Source of the DNA: Telmatospirillum sp.
GTDB lineage: Bacteria > Pseudomonadota > Alphaproteobacteria > CACIAM-22H2
NCBI GenBank assembly: GCA_020248985.1
Contig: JADCGL010000022.1
Span: forward strand, 306,680-370,679
DNA length: 64,000 bases
Direction: 5' to 3'
The position numbers were made by a program, and so were the translations under genes. Each line of letters opens with the position of its first letter. Positions within the stretch are counted from its first letter, which is position 1. The notes under the pieces were generated by a model. The model did not search any database and was not told the DNA's origin. It saw nothing but the letters and a program-made list of their open reading frames with translations. Shown one piece after another: positions 1 through 9,008 of the stretch.

Positions 1-552
1 GACCGGCCGGTCGGTGCGGGCTTTTGGGTCCAAGACCCGCTGGCGCTCGACGCACTCTACAAACCGTTGCCGGGCGAAGCCCCCGGCCTCGCGGTCAAAC
101 CGGATGCGGGCGTTTACGTGCGCGATCTCGGCATCGCAGGCCCGAGCGGTGGTTTGGCAACCGGACACATCTTAGCAACGGACCCGCGCGGCCGCGCGCT
201 GCTGCCCACGAGCGCCGTGGGTTTTGCCGACGTTACGGCCTTCGGAGAATGTGAAAACGTCGTGTATCGCGTCGTTCGCGGCACGGCCGAATTCAAGGAC
301 TCGAGCGGTAAAAGCTTGGGCCTGTCCACCGGCGACACGGTGACGGCCGGCAAGACCGCTGCCACGCTGGTTGCGATGGGCGAAGACACGCAGATCCTGC
401 GCATCGGTCTGCTGAAGGGAATCGACAAGCTGCGCAGATGGACGCCCACGCAACGCGACGAGATCGACAGCCTCGGCGCGCGCATCATCACGCGCACCGA
501 GCGCCGGCCCTTGCGCACCGAAGGCAAACCGGTCGGGTATCTCTACGCCTAG
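1..552 (+). CDS. Hypothetical protein, C-terminal part (5' end outside window)
   Basis: The reading frame is open from base 1 to the stop at 550-552, so this is the C-terminal part (about 183 residues) of a gene that starts upstream of the window. An internal TTG at 67 could start a shorter form but has no convincing ribosome site. The visible protein is soluble, with many short beta-type stretches and no membrane segment. I recognise no family. It ends tail to tail, 56 bp from the PAS_5 gene on the other strand. Frame openness and codon use support a real gene; the function is unknown. Confidence 0.6.
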   Translation, partial: DRPVGAGFWVQDPLALDALYKPLPGEAPGLAVKPDAGVYVRDLGIAGPSGGLATGHILATDPRGRALLPTSAVGFADVTAFGECENVVYRVVRGTAEFKDSSGKSLGLSTGDTVTAGKTAATLVAMGEDTQILRIGLLKGIDKLRRWTPTQRDEIDSLGARIITRTERRPLRTEGKPVGYLYA

Positions 553-608
553 AATCAGGCGTCGCCGGCGTGACGCAGCGGACGAATGCAGGAAACGTCG
601 GCGGGCGG

Positions 609-1109
609 TTAGGCCAGCCAACGTATCGACGCTTCGTCCCAATGCGCAAAACTCGCGAAACGAACGCCCGGACGCAGATCGTCGGTGGCGACGAAATAGA
701 GCATCAACAGAACCTTGCGCGGCCCGTTCGTAGCGGGAAGCGCAAGCCGCCCGACTTCGACCGCCGTTCCGTCGGTGAGCGTCGATTTCGTTTCGAACCA
801 GAACGGATGCCCGCTGTCGATCGCCCTGTCGATCTGCGCGTAGCGTCGCCGGCGCTCATCCTCCGGCGCCGAATGCAGCACGGTCGTGCCGCGCGGATCC
901 TCGAGCAGCAGCGCGGCGAGGTCGTCGCCGACCAGGCTGTAGAGATAGGTGCCGTCCGGCATCCGCCGGTAGCACATGCTCATCGGCAGCAGATGCGGCG
1001 GAATCTCCGAAGCCGCAAACGCAACAGGCGGCAGGAGATCGCTCCCGCGCGCTTTGTTCCATGCCGCAAGAACCTGGTCTGCGTCGACGGGCAGCGAATG
1101 ATCGGTCAC
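609..1109 (-). CDS. PAS_5-type PAS domain protein
   Basis: A 166-residue protein consisting almost entirely of one PAS-like fold. The LLPMSMCYRR and GTYLYSLVGDDL stretches (about residues 40-62) and the C-terminal strand pattern resemble the PAS_5 family, which is abundant in Rhodospirillales. Such proteins usually occur as single-domain units without a fused output domain, and their ligands are mostly unknown. No signal peptide or membrane helix is visible, so it is probably cytoplasmic. It lies 73 bp upstream of the protoglobin gene on the same strand, so the two sensors may be co-transcribed. The family call is by recognition of the pattern; a role in redox or small-molecule sensing is inference. 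Confidence 0.7.
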   Translation of the reverse strand: MTDHSLPVDADQVLAAWNKARGSDLLPPVAFAASEIPPHLLPMSMCYRRMPDGTYLYSLVGDDLAALLLEDPRGTTVLHSAPEDERRRRYAQIDRAIDSGHPFWFETKSTLTDGTAVEVGRLALPATNGPRKVLLMLYFVATDDLRPGVRFASFAHWDEASIRWLA

Positions 1110-1182
1110 GCGAATGGGCTCCGGACGGGTCCTGAAAGAGGGCTAGTCTGCATCCGAGCGGTTTCCGGCGCGTTGAGATAGG

Positions 1183-1692
1183 TCAAGCGTCGTGCAGCCA
1201 AGCAGCGCGCGTGTACGAAGTCAAGGCGAGGTCCATATCGAGGGCAACCGCTTTGGCGATGGCCTGCAGCAGTTCCGCGAGGTCCATGCCGCTGTAATGC
1301 AGCGCTGCCAGCCGAATCATCTCGCAATGGAAGTAGTTGTAGCCCGCGATGTAGAGATACGGCGCAACTTTCCGCCGGTAGTGGATGGTGCCGATGCGGA
1401 TCGCTTGATCGATATAGTCGTCGTCGAACCGGCCCGAAAACAGCGAATCCCAGTGCTTTTTCTGCGCCGGCTTCAGGTGCCGGTCGATGTCGTAGCCGTG
1501 GAAAATCGCCGCCGTCGCCGGCATATGGTGCACGAAGCGATAGAATTCCGAGATCAGATTGTCGATGTTGTTCTGCACGATCGGATGGAACGTGCGCATG
1601 TTCCCGATCGTGATGTCGGTGATGTTCAGAAGCTTCAGACGTTTGGATAGATCGACGGCCGCCACAATGCGTTTCCTTTCTTCTCGACCCAA
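1183..1692 (-). CDS. Stand-alone protoglobin (single-domain globin sensor)
   Basis: A 169-residue protein that matches the sensor-globin (protoglobin) fold over nearly its full length. The IGTIHYRRKVAPYLYIAGYN stretch holds the expected proximal haem histidine, H104, followed by the P-x-x-Y-x-x-G-Y pattern typical of globin-coupled sensors. No transmitter, GGDEF or kinase domain follows; the protein stops just after the globin. Family knowledge: protoglobins bind O2, CO or NO through a b-type haem. With no output domain here, a partner protein is probably needed. It sits between a PAS protein and a divergent PAS-plus-transducer pair, so a role in oxygen-linked behaviour is a reasonable inference. 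Start: ATG at 1692, with GGAAA-type purines upstream. Confidence 0.8.
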   Translation of the reverse strand: MGREERKRIVAAVDLSKRLKLLNITDITIGNMRTFHPIVQNNIDNLISEFYRFVHHMPATAAIFHGYDIDRHLKPAQKKHWDSLFSGRFDDDYIDQAIRIGTIHYRRKVAPYLYIAGYNYFHCEMIRLAALHYSGMDLAELLQAIAKAVALDMDLALTSYTRAAWLHDA

Positions 1693-1890
1693 GACTCTTG
1701 GTCGGAAACCGAAACGGCGCGCCAGAATCGAGGCGCCGACATCTCACCCTATCGTCTGCGTTCTTAACGAAGGCTTAAGCAACGTCGGCCGCCGGAAGGT
1801 CCGCGGCGCGCATGCGGCAAAGTTCACTAAAAATTAAACACTCGGGTCCAACCTTTCGTCAGAACGGGGACGAGGGGGGGGGACCGCAAA

Positions 1891-2415
1891 ATGGCAAAAT
1901 ACGCCTTCACGCCGACGGGCAAAGAACTGACCTTCGGCGAAGACGAGGTCATCGTCAGCAAAACAGACTTGAAGGGCAGGATAACCTACGGCAACGAAGT
2001 CTTCCTTCGTATTGCGGGCTATCCCGAATCGGAGATCGTCGGGGCGCCGCACAGCATCCTGCGGCATCCATGGATGCCGCGGTGCGTTTTCAAGCTTCTG
2101 TGGGACAAGATCGAAGCCGGCGACGAGATTTTTGCCTATGTCGTCAACATGGCAAAGGGCGGCGACCACTATTGGGTGTTCGCGCACGTCACGCCGACAT
2201 TCGGCGCCGAAGGCAAGATCGTCGGCTACCATTCCAATCGCCGCAAGCCCTCTACGACGCAGATACAATCGGCCTCAAGCCTGTACAGAACGCTTCTCGA
2301 GATCGAACAGCGCGCGCCCGACAAAAAGATCGGGATGGCGGATTCTTCCGAACATCTCGAGTCGGTTCTCAAGTCGAAGGGGGTCAGCTATGACGAATTT
2401 GTCTTCGCTGTCTAA
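1891..2415 (+). CDS. Aer-type PAS domain protein
   Basis: A 174-residue cytoplasmic protein. Residues 15-115 form a PAS domain of the Aer class: I-V-S-K-T-D-x-x-G-x-I-T-Y-x-N, then the [10 protein letters not shown] element, then a beta strand with H-Y-W-V. In Aer this fold carries FAD and senses redox state. The remaining 60 residues are a helical linker ending in SYDEFVFAV. The gene overlaps the following chemotaxis transducer by 26 bp in another frame, so the pair looks like an Aer receptor encoded as two polypeptides. The start ATG at 1891 follows a long G-run ribosome site (about 1873-1882). FAD binding is inferred from the family. Confidence 0.85.
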   Translation: MAKYAFTPTGKELTFGEDEVIVSKTDLKGRITYGNEVFLRIAGYPESEIVGAPHSILRHPWMPRCVFKLLWDKIEAGDEIFAYVVNMAKGGDHYWVFAHVTPTFGAEGKIVGYHSNRRKPSTTQIQSASSLYRTLLEIEQRAPDKKIGMADSSEHLESVLKSKGVSYDEFVFAV

Positions 2416-3682
2416 AGCGGTTTTTGCGACGGCATTCGCCGCGTTTTTCGGTCTGGCGGGCTTCGTCGCAGGTTTGTTGGACTTTGCGTTTGCCCCAATT
2501 CCGGTCCTCGCCGGCGCCATTTCTGCCTTGATGGCGGCCTATTATTCGGCATCCGCGCGGCGCTGCGTTCTCGAGGTCAATGCGATCGCGCGCGCGGCGG
2601 CCAAAGGCGATCTCGAACCGCGTCTCGTCGGCATCCGCGAGCGCGGCGAGCTGCGCGAGCTTCCCAATTCGATCAACACGCTGATCGACGCAACCGACGC
2701 GTTTGTCCGCGAAGCGGCCGCGTCGATGGAACATGCCCGGCAAGGCAAGTTCTACAGAAAGGTGCTCGAGACGGGCATGCTGGGATCGTTCAAGCGGGCC
2801 GCTCGGGTGATCAACACGGCCAACGATTCGATGCGCGAAAAACTGGTGGCGAACCGCAAACTCGCCGTCGGCTTCCAGGAGGAAGTCGGCTCGGTCGTCC
2901 AGGGCGTCGCCGGATCCGCCCATTCGCTTCGCGCGCACGCCGAGTCGTTGGTCAAAATTGCCGAAGACACGCAGCAGCGTTCGCTCGCAGTGTCCGCCGC
3001 GTCCGAACAGGCGACGACGAACGTACAGACGGTTGCTGCCGCAGCGGAAGAGCTCTCGGCATCTATTCGCGAGATATCTTCGCGCGTCGGCGAGGCGGCT
3101 TCGATCGCGACGCAAGCCGCAACCGAGGCCAAAGCCGTCGACGCGACTGTCACGTCGCTGGCCGCGGCGACCGGGCGGATCGGCGAGTTTGCGACGTTGA
3201 TCCGCAAGATCGCCGAACAGACCAATCTGCTGGCGCTGAACGCGACGATCGAGGCGGCCCGCGCCGGCGACGCCGGCAAAGGTTTTGCGGTTGTCGCTTC
3301 CGAAGTGAAGGGGCTCGCAAATCAGACCGCCCGCGCGACGGAAGACATCTCCAGCCAGATCGCGGCCATCACCGACTCGACTCAGGATGCGGTTGCCGCA
3401 ATTCGGGGTATCGCGACCACGGTTGCGAAAGTGAACGAAGCGACGACCGCGATCGCCGGTGCGGTGGAGGAGCAGAATGCCGCGACACAGGAGATCGCGC
3501 GAAGCGTCAGCGAAGCCTCCGCCGGGACGAGCATGGTCACGTCGAACATCACATCGGTTTCGCAATCGACCGAAAGCGTGCGCGAATCGGCCCGTACCGT
3601 GCTCGACGCCGCTTCGGGGCTGAACCGACAGTCCGAGGAGATGCGCGGCGCGGTCGCAAGCTTCCTGGAGAAAACCAAATGA
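2390..3682 (+). CDS. Methyl-accepting chemotaxis protein lacking its own sensor domain
   Basis: I start this at ATG 2390, preceded by AAGGGGG, inside the end of the PAS gene; the protein is 430 residues. Two close hydrophobic segments (about 9-30 and 35-53) leave almost no periplasmic loop. A HAMP-like stretch (55-110) follows. A long coiled-coil signalling domain then has the highly conserved hairpin tip at about 272-310, including [10 protein letters not shown] and E-A-A-R-A-G. With no periplasmic sensor, the input most likely comes from the PAS protein encoded just upstream. A frame open further upstream in the same phase is only a shadow of the PAS gene. The function as a CheA/CheW-coupled transducer is well supported; the stimulus is inferred. 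Confidence 0.9.
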   Translation: MTNLSSLSKAVFATAFAAFFGLAGFVAGLLDFAFAPIPVLAGAISALMAAYYSASARRCVLEVNAIARAAAKGDLEPRLVGIRERGELRELPNSINTLIDATDAFVREAAASMEHARQGKFYRKVLETGMLGSFKRAARVINTANDSMREKLVANRKLAVGFQEEVGSVVQGVAGSAHSLRAHAESLVKIAEDTQQRSLAVSAASEQATTNVQTVAAAAEELSASIREISSRVGEAASIATQAATEAKAVDATVTSLAAATGRIGEFATLIRKIAEQTNLLALNATIEAARAGDAGKGFAVVASEVKGLANQTARATEDISSQIAAITDSTQDAVAAIRGIATTVAKVNEATTAIAGAVEEQNAATQEIARSVSEASAGTSMVTSNITSVSQSTESVRESARTVLDAASGLNRQSEEMRGAVASFLEKTK

Positions 3683-3722
3683 AGGGGCCGAGCGCGTCGG
3701 CATGCGTGGCAAAGGATGAACA

Positions 3723-4361
3723 ATGGATGAGTTGTTGCGATGGATGGACTTCCTGGCGATCGCCGTTCTCGCGGTTTCAGGCGCATTGGTTGCTTCCCGA
3801 AAGCAGTTGGACATCGTTGGGTTCATTCTGATCGCCGCCGTCACGGGTTTTGGCGGCGGCACGGTCCGGGACTTGCTTCTCGGGCGGACGCCCGTTTTTT
3901 GGCTGCAGTCGCCGGCACAGATCGGACTCTGCGCCGGCCTCAGCGTATTTGTTTTCTTCTTTGCGCATCGGATCGAGTCGCGCTTTCGCTCCCTTCTCTG
4001 GGCCGACGCGGTCGGGCTCTCGCTGTATGCGATCGTCGGCACGGAGACGGCGCTCTCGTTCGGCGCGGGGCCTGCTGCGGCAGTTCTGCTGGGCACCGTC
4101 ACCGCGACCTTCGGCGGGATTCTCCGCGACATCATCTGCAACGAACTGCCGCTTATCCTGCGAAAGGAGATCTACGCGACGGCAGCGGCCGCCGGCGCAG
4201 CGCTGTTTGTGCTGTTGACGGAGGCTGGGGTCGCGCGCGAATACGCATTCGTGATTTCCGCCGGATTCGTGTTCGCGATACGCGCGATCGCCATTCTCCG
4301 GGGATGGTCTCTGCCGACCTACCGGCGTCGGACTGCAAATGCGTTTTCCGACGATGCGTGA
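3723..4361 (+). CDS. TRIC-family (UPF0126/YadS-like) membrane channel protein
   Basis: A 212-residue protein with about seven hydrophobic helices. It holds the family's internal repeat: GFGGGTVRDLLLGR at about 42-55 and FGGILRDIICNE at about 130-141. These paired glycine-rich GG-x-x-R-D motifs define the UPF0126 family, the bacterial and archaeal relatives of trimeric intracellular cation channels. Length and topology match the family. The physiological ion and the reason for lying next to signalling genes are not visible. It starts 40 bp after the transducer stop and may share its transcript. Confidence 0.85.
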   Translation: MDELLRWMDFLAIAVLAVSGALVASRKQLDIVGFILIAAVTGFGGGTVRDLLLGRTPVFWLQSPAQIGLCAGLSVFVFFFAHRIESRFRSLLWADAVGLSLYAIVGTETALSFGAGPAAAVLLGTVTATFGGILRDIICNELPLILRKEIYATAAAAGAALFVLLTEAGVAREYAFVISAGFVFAIRAIAILRGWSLPTYRRRTANAFSDDA

Positions 4362-4396
4362 AGACGACGCAACCACGCCGAAATGGGGCCGCCACA

Positions 4397-5020
4397 GTGG
4401 ATAGGACAGAGATTCCGTTTCCCGCGCCTTTGGAGGGCTGGGTCGCGCGGCTCTGGCGCGAACAACGCGACAGCGACGGCATCGTCCACGCGCATTCCAT
4501 CCGCGTCGGTCAGATCGCCGGTGTGGTGGCAGCGCATCTCGGCATTGAAGCCGTCGACGTCCTGAAGATCCAGCTCGCCAGCCAGTTCCACGACATCGGC
4601 AAGCTGGACCTCCCGCGCGAAGTGCTCTACGCCCCGCGCCGGCTGACCGAAGAGGAGATGGCGATCATTCGCCAACACTCGGCACTTGGCGCATTGCGGT
4701 TGCGCAAATTGGAGGCAGCGCCGGTGCTGGCACTTGTCGAAGACGTGACGCTGCACCATCACGAACGCTACGACGGCAGCGGGTATCCCGACCGCTTGAT
4801 CGGCAATGCGGCGAGCCTTGCTGCACGGATCGCCGCAGCCGCCGACGTCTACGCCGCGCTTTGGGAGCGGCGGGCCTACAAGACGGCGATCTCGCACGAC
4901 GAGGTGCTCGCCCGCATGACCACGGGGGACGATCGAATGCGCCCGGCTTTTTTCGATCCGGAGGTGCTTGTGGCGCTTCGAGACACGCAACGCACCATTC
5001 GACGGCTTGTCGTGGATTGA
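4397..5020 (+). CDS. HD-GYP domain protein (cyclic-di-GMP phosphodiesterase)
   Basis: I choose GTG 4397 as the start, which gives 207 residues; the frame continues upstream only as a shadow of the TRIC gene. The protein is a bare HD-GYP domain: an H-x-x-S-x-R-V helix (about 31-37), the catalytic H-D pair at 65-66 in FHDIGKL, and the full HHExxDGxGYP signature at 121-131 (HHERYDGSGYP). Family knowledge: these enzymes hydrolyse cyclic-di-GMP to pGpG or GMP at a two- or three-metal site. No receiver, PAS or membrane segment is attached, so the protein is probably cytoplasmic. It closes the sensory block and could link it to the motile-sessile switch (inference). Confidence 0.85.
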   Translation: MDRTEIPFPAPLEGWVARLWREQRDSDGIVHAHSIRVGQIAGVVAAHLGIEAVDVLKIQLASQFHDIGKLDLPREVLYAPRRLTEEEMAIIRQHSALGALRLRKLEAAPVLALVEDVTLHHHERYDGSGYPDRLIGNAASLAARIAAAADVYAALWERRAYKTAISHDEVLARMTTGDDRMRPAFFDPEVLVALRDTQRTIRRLVVD

Positions 5021-5481
5021 TTGTCGAACAACAAGCGGATCTGTGAATGCCGAAGCCTTCGCTTCTTCGGCAGCAAGCGCCGTGGCGCGCAAGAAAACGG
5101 AAGATGCGCGAACCCGCGCCAACCTATTTTGCGCGACGCAGTCCGGCCCGGTTGTCGCATTTGTTCGGCGCTGGCGTGCCGTAGTGGATGTAAGTGAGAA
5201 GCTTTGCCGGAAATCCGGCAAAAACTTACGTCGTCCTCAAGATGCCGAAAAAGACTGCATTTGTGTCGTGCCCGAGTCTCTGGAAACAGCCCTGAACTGA
5301 CGTTCGGCTTGATTCAATAATTCGACTAGGTCAGCGGACGGCGTGGCCAGATAACGCCAAGTACGCTGCAAGCAGATTGACCATACGCGAGTATTATTGT
5401 TCGATATGTGGCAGAAAATGGCTGCCGTCCATTCGAATGTCGGCGCACCGGGACGAGTATCGGAACGATACCGAGAAACGC
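5021..5481. other. Intergenic region with two short inverted repeats
   Basis: No coding sequence is convincing here. Two perfect inverted repeats are visible. One has 8-bp arms, 5048-5055 with 5065-5072 (TGCCGAAG), 28 bp after the HD-GYP stop. The other has 7-bp arms, 5205-5211 with 5216-5222 (TTGCCGG) and a 4-base loop. Neither is followed by a T-run on the top strand, so they are weak terminator candidates. TTGACC at 5377, with TTCGAT 17 bp later, could be a promoter for the acyl-CoA ligase operon. Confidence 0.35.
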
Positions 5482-7050
5482 ATGCTAGCGACCAATACGC
5501 TGCTTACATTCGGTCAAATTCTAAGCACGCACGCACGTCTGCAGCCGGACCGCATTGGCGCCCGTGATTTAGAGCGTGCAATGACGTTCCTTGAATGGAA
5601 CCAGCGCGCATGCCGGCTCGCCAACGCGCTGCTCGGTCTAGGACTGGTAAAAGGGGACCGCGTCGCGGTGCTCGCCTACAATTGCGTTGAATGGACTGAA
5701 ATCTATGCCGCCACGGCGAAAGCCGGCTTGGTCGCAGTTCCCATAAACTTCCGGCTCGCCACACCTGAGATCCGTTTCATCATTGAAAATGCTGGGGTTG
5801 CGGCGCTGATCGTGCAGGGCGAGCTTTTTGGCGCGATCGGCCCTGCGGACGGCGTACTGCCGATCACGCCGGAACGAACCATCCATTTCGGCGCCAAGCG
5901 CTGCCCGGCCGGTATCGTCGAGTATGAGGCTTTTCTGGCGCGCGGGGCCGCAACGGAGCCGGGCGTCGCCGTGGCGGCGTCCGATCCATGGATGCTGATG
6001 TACACGTCGGGGACCACGGGAAAGCCAAAGGGGGTCATCCGAAGCCACCAGGGTGCAGCTTTGCTTTCGCTCGTGACGGAGATCGAACTCGGCTTTGGAA
6101 GGCCCGACGAAGGGCTCCTCGTCATGCCGATGTGCCACGCCAATTCTCTTTATTTCTTCGGTTCGCTCGCCTATTGCGGTGGCGTGACGACCGTCTATTC
6201 GCGCAAGAGCTTCGATCCGGAGGAGGCATTCGCGACAATCGCGGGGGGAGGTGCGACGTTTACTTCGCTTGTTCCCACGCACTACATCATGATGCTGGCG
6301 CTGCCTTCCGCGATCAAGGCGCGCCACGACACGCGCCGGATGCGCAAGCTCATGATTTCTTCTGCTCCGGCACGCGAGGAAACGAAACGCGCAGTGATGG
6401 AGATGTTCGCGAATTCAGGACTGTTCGAACTCTACGGATCGACGGAAGCGGGCTGGGTTACGATGCTGCATCCCGAAGAGCAGTTCACGAAGCTGGGCAG
6501 CGTGGGTCGCGAATGCGTCGGCTCCGCGCCGATCCGCATCCTGGCGGCCGACGGCACCGAAGTGCCGGACGGCACGCCGGGCGAGCTCTACTCGCGCAAT
6601 CCCTACACGTTCGATGGTTACTGGAACCTGCCGGACAAGACGCGCGAGGCATTCCGCGACGGCTACTGTACGGTCGGCGACATGGCGATGCGCGACGCCG
6701 ACGGCTATATCCGGCTGATCGACCGCAAGCAGAATATGATCATCACCGGCGGCGAAAACGTATACCCGTCAGAGGTCGAAGCGGTGCTCGGCGCCCATCC
6801 CAAGGTCAAGGACGTCGCTGTCGTCGGTATCGCCGATCCGAAATGGGGCGAAACCGTCCATGCGGCCGTGGTCCCCCATGACGAAACCCAACTGACCGGA
6901 GACGAACTCGATGCATGGTGCCGCAGCAGGATCGCCGGCTTCAAGCGTCCACGCGGTTATTCCTTCATCGCCCATGATGAGATGCCACGTACAGCGACGG
7001 GCAAGATTCTACATCGGGTCCTTCGTGAAACGATCGAACGCCGAACCTGA
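5482..7050 (+). CDS. AMP-dependent acyl-CoA synthetase/ligase
   Basis: A cytoplasmic enzyme of the ANL superfamily, 522 residues from ATG 5482. In-frame TTG 5377 and ATG 5437 are possible earlier starts, but homologous enzymes typically begin close to the LLTFG stretch. Visible signatures: the nucleotide loop TSGTTGKPKG at about 175-184, the LYGSTEAG motif near 315, the hinge region around DRKQNMIITGGENVYP, and the catalytic lysine in PRTATGKI near the C-terminus. The reaction is activation of a carboxylic acid through an acyl-adenylate to its CoA ester. The substrate cannot be read from sequence. It lies 30 bp upstream of a ThDP enzyme on the same strand, so its acyl-CoA product may be that enzyme's substrate. 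Confidence 0.85.
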   Translation: MLATNTLLTFGQILSTHARLQPDRIGARDLERAMTFLEWNQRACRLANALLGLGLVKGDRVAVLAYNCVEWTEIYAATAKAGLVAVPINFRLATPEIRFIIENAGVAALIVQGELFGAIGPADGVLPITPERTIHFGAKRCPAGIVEYEAFLARGAATEPGVAVAASDPWMLMYTSGTTGKPKGVIRSHQGAALLSLVTEIELGFGRPDEGLLVMPMCHANSLYFFGSLAYCGGVTTVYSRKSFDPEEAFATIAGGGATFTSLVPTHYIMMLALPSAIKARHDTRRMRKLMISSAPAREETKRAVMEMFANSGLFELYGSTEAGWVTMLHPEEQFTKLGSVGRECVGSAPIRILAADGTEVPDGTPGELYSRNPYTFDGYWNLPDKTREAFRDGYCTVGDMAMRDADGYIRLIDRKQNMIITGGENVYPSEVEAVLGAHPKVKDVAVVGIADPKWGETVHAAVVPHDETQLTGDELDAWCRSRIAGFKRPRGYSFIAHDEMPRTATGKILHRVLRETIERRT

Positions 7051-7080
7051 AACGATCGCCGACTTCAAGGACACAGAGCG

Positions 7081-8817
7081 ATGGCCGAAAACGCCCAAGA
7101 CCTGAACGCAGACCCGCTTTCCTGCGCCGCATGGGTCGCGAAGTTCCTGAAAGGGCGGGGCGTGGACCGTATCTTCGGGCTGCAGGGTGGCCACATCCAG
7201 CCCATCTGGGACCATGCAGCACGCTTGGGGATCAGAATTGTCGACGTACGCGACGAGCGGGCGGCCGTGCATATGGCCCACGCGCACACCGAACTGACCG
7301 GCGCACCAGGTGTCGCGATGGTCACTGCGGGACCTGGCGTCACCAATACGATCACGGCCATGGCCAACGCGTCGCTCGCGCGCGTTCCGGTGCTCCTTAT
7401 CGGCGGCTGCACTTCGCGCCCGCAGGCCAATATGGGACCGCTGCAGGACATCCCGCATGTCGACATTCTGCGTCCTGTCACGCGCCAGGCGCGCACCGCG
7501 CGCGTCGCCGATCAAGTCGTGCGCGAGTTGGACGAGGCAGTCGCCCGCGCCTTTGGCGATTTGGGCGAGCCCGGGCCAGTCTATATCGAGATTCCAACAG
7601 ACGTGCTGCGTACACGGGTAGATCCGCACCTTGTACTCGACGACTGGATGCGCGCAAAGGCGCAACGCAGGATTCCGCCCGAGCCGACCGCAGTTGCACA
7701 GGCGGTCGATAGGCTGTGGTCGGCCAGACGGCCGCTGGTGATCACCGGACGCGGCGCGCGCGGGGCGGGATCTGAGATCGCCGGCCTGCTCGACGCATGT
7801 GGGGCAGTCTATCTCGACACGCAGGAAAGCCGGGGACTCGTGCCTGCCGCGCATCCGGCCTTCGTGGGCGCGATGCGAGCAGTTGCAATGACCGAGGCCG
7901 ACGTGGTTCTCGTGATCGGCCGCAAACTTGACTACCAGCTCGGCTATGGTTCGCCCGCCGTTTTTCCCAATGCCCATTTCGTGCGGCTGTCCGACACCGC
8001 GGGCGAGTTGATCGATAACCGGCGGGGCGACCCTGAATTACTTGCTTCACCCGCTCTGGCGCTGAAGGCCATCGTAGCGGCGGCAGTTGGCCGAGAACCT
8101 GAAGTCGACAGAGCGTGGGCCCAAGGCCTGCGGACAAAACACATCGAGCGTTCGAAGAAGATGGCGTCGTCGGCCCGCACGACGCCATGCGAAGACGGCA
8201 AGATCCATCCCGAATCCATCTTTGCCGCAATCCGCGCGGTCGCCGATCCCGATCATATCGCGATCGCCGATGGCGGCGATCTTTTGAGCTTCGCGCGGGT
8301 TGGATTGGAGTCCACAACCTACATGGACGCCGGAGCGTTTGGTTGCCTCGGAGTGGGAGTCCCCTTCGCAAATGCGGCCGCCCTTGCCTACCCGGGGCGG
8401 ACCGTCATTTCGGTAAATGGCGATGGTGCCTTTGGCATAAACGCGATGGAAATCGACACTGCCGTTCGGCACGGCGCAAAGGCCGTTTTCATCATCTCGA
8501 ACAATGCGGCATGGAATATCGAGCGCTTCGATCAGGAAACGAATTACGGCGGGCGTGTTGTGGGCACGACGCTACGCCATTCCGACTACGCCGCAATGGC
8601 ACGGGCTCTTGGTGCGCACGGCGAACGGGTCGAAGATCCGGGCGATTTGGAAGCCGCGCTGAAAAGGGCGATCGCGAATGCGCCAGCGGTCGTGGATGTC
8701 GTGACTTCGCAATTGGCCATCTCGTCCGACGCACGCAAGGGCCTCGGCTTCGTCCCTGACTACCAGGCATTGACGGCTTGGGACGACGCCGAGCGGCGCC
8801 GACGCGGGGAAATCTGA
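7081..8817 (+). CDS. Thiamine-diphosphate-dependent enzyme (acetolactate synthase / 2-hydroxyacyl-CoA lyase-like)
   Basis: A 578-residue protein with the three-domain layout of the pyruvate-oxidase-like ThDP family. The N-terminal domain has the cofactor-activating glutamate E59 in DVRDER and TAGPGVTNT at about 82-90. A central domain follows. The C-terminal ThDP/Mg site has G-D-G-A-F-G at about 447-452 and the paired asparagines about 27 residues later (ISNNAAWN). The family includes acetolactate synthase, benzoylformate decarboxylase, oxalyl-CoA decarboxylase and 2-hydroxyacyl-CoA lyase. No acetolactate synthase regulatory subunit gene is adjacent. Its partner is an acyl-CoA ligase, which favours a CoA-ester substrate such as a 2-hydroxyacyl-CoA (inference). 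An AAGGA ribosome site precedes the ATG. Confidence 0.8.
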   Translation: MAENAQDLNADPLSCAAWVAKFLKGRGVDRIFGLQGGHIQPIWDHAARLGIRIVDVRDERAAVHMAHAHTELTGAPGVAMVTAGPGVTNTITAMANASLARVPVLLIGGCTSRPQANMGPLQDIPHVDILRPVTRQARTARVADQVVRELDEAVARAFGDLGEPGPVYIEIPTDVLRTRVDPHLVLDDWMRAKAQRRIPPEPTAVAQAVDRLWSARRPLVITGRGARGAGSEIAGLLDACGAVYLDTQESRGLVPAAHPAFVGAMRAVAMTEADVVLVIGRKLDYQLGYGSPAVFPNAHFVRLSDTAGELIDNRRGDPELLASPALALKAIVAAAVGREPEVDRAWAQGLRTKHIERSKKMASSARTTPCEDGKIHPESIFAAIRAVADPDHIAIADGGDLLSFARVGLESTTYMDAGAFGCLGVGVPFANAAALAYPGRTVISVNGDGAFGINAMEIDTAVRHGAKAVFIISNNAAWNIERFDQETNYGGRVVGTTLRHSDYAAMARALGAHGERVEDPGDLEAALKRAIANAPAVVDVVTSQLAISSDARKGLGFVPDYQALTAWDDAERRRRGEI

Positions 8818-8931
8818 AGAGACGCTCGGCGCGAACGAATACACTTTCAAATCGTTTAAACTATGCCGCAGCTATGGCAGCCGCCGGAGTTGACTTGAAG
8901 TCGATCTACGCACCCAACATAGTTTGGCAAA

Positions 8932-9008
8932 TGGCGTCCCCGAGAGGAATCGAACCTCCGACCCGCAGTTTAGGAAACTGCTGCTCTATCCTGCTGAGCT
9001 ACGGGGAC
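8932..9008 (-). tRNA. tRNA-Arg (anticodon CCU)
   Basis: The reverse strand folds into a complete cloverleaf. The acceptor stem pairs GTCCCCG with CGGGGAC. The D-arm contains AGCTCAGCAGGATAGAGC. The anticodon stem GCAGT/ACTGC encloses loop TTCCTAA, giving anticodon CCU (reads AGG). The T-arm contains GGTTCGATTCC. The 3' CCA is encoded. The first ten bases of the tRNA overlap the end of the MFS gene, whose TAG stop lies inside the tRNA, so tRNA and mRNA probably share a primary transcript that is processed. Confidence 0.95.

Noticed and set aside
5205..5222. TTGCCGG/CCGGCAA hairpin as a terminator
   Set aside because: No U-run follows on either strand and it is far from the gene end.
5377..5481. 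TTG 5377 or ATG 5437 as start of the acyl-CoA ligase
   Set aside because: The extra residues lie outside the conserved fold and TTGACC at 5377 looks more like a promoter element; ATG 5482 gives the usual N-terminus.
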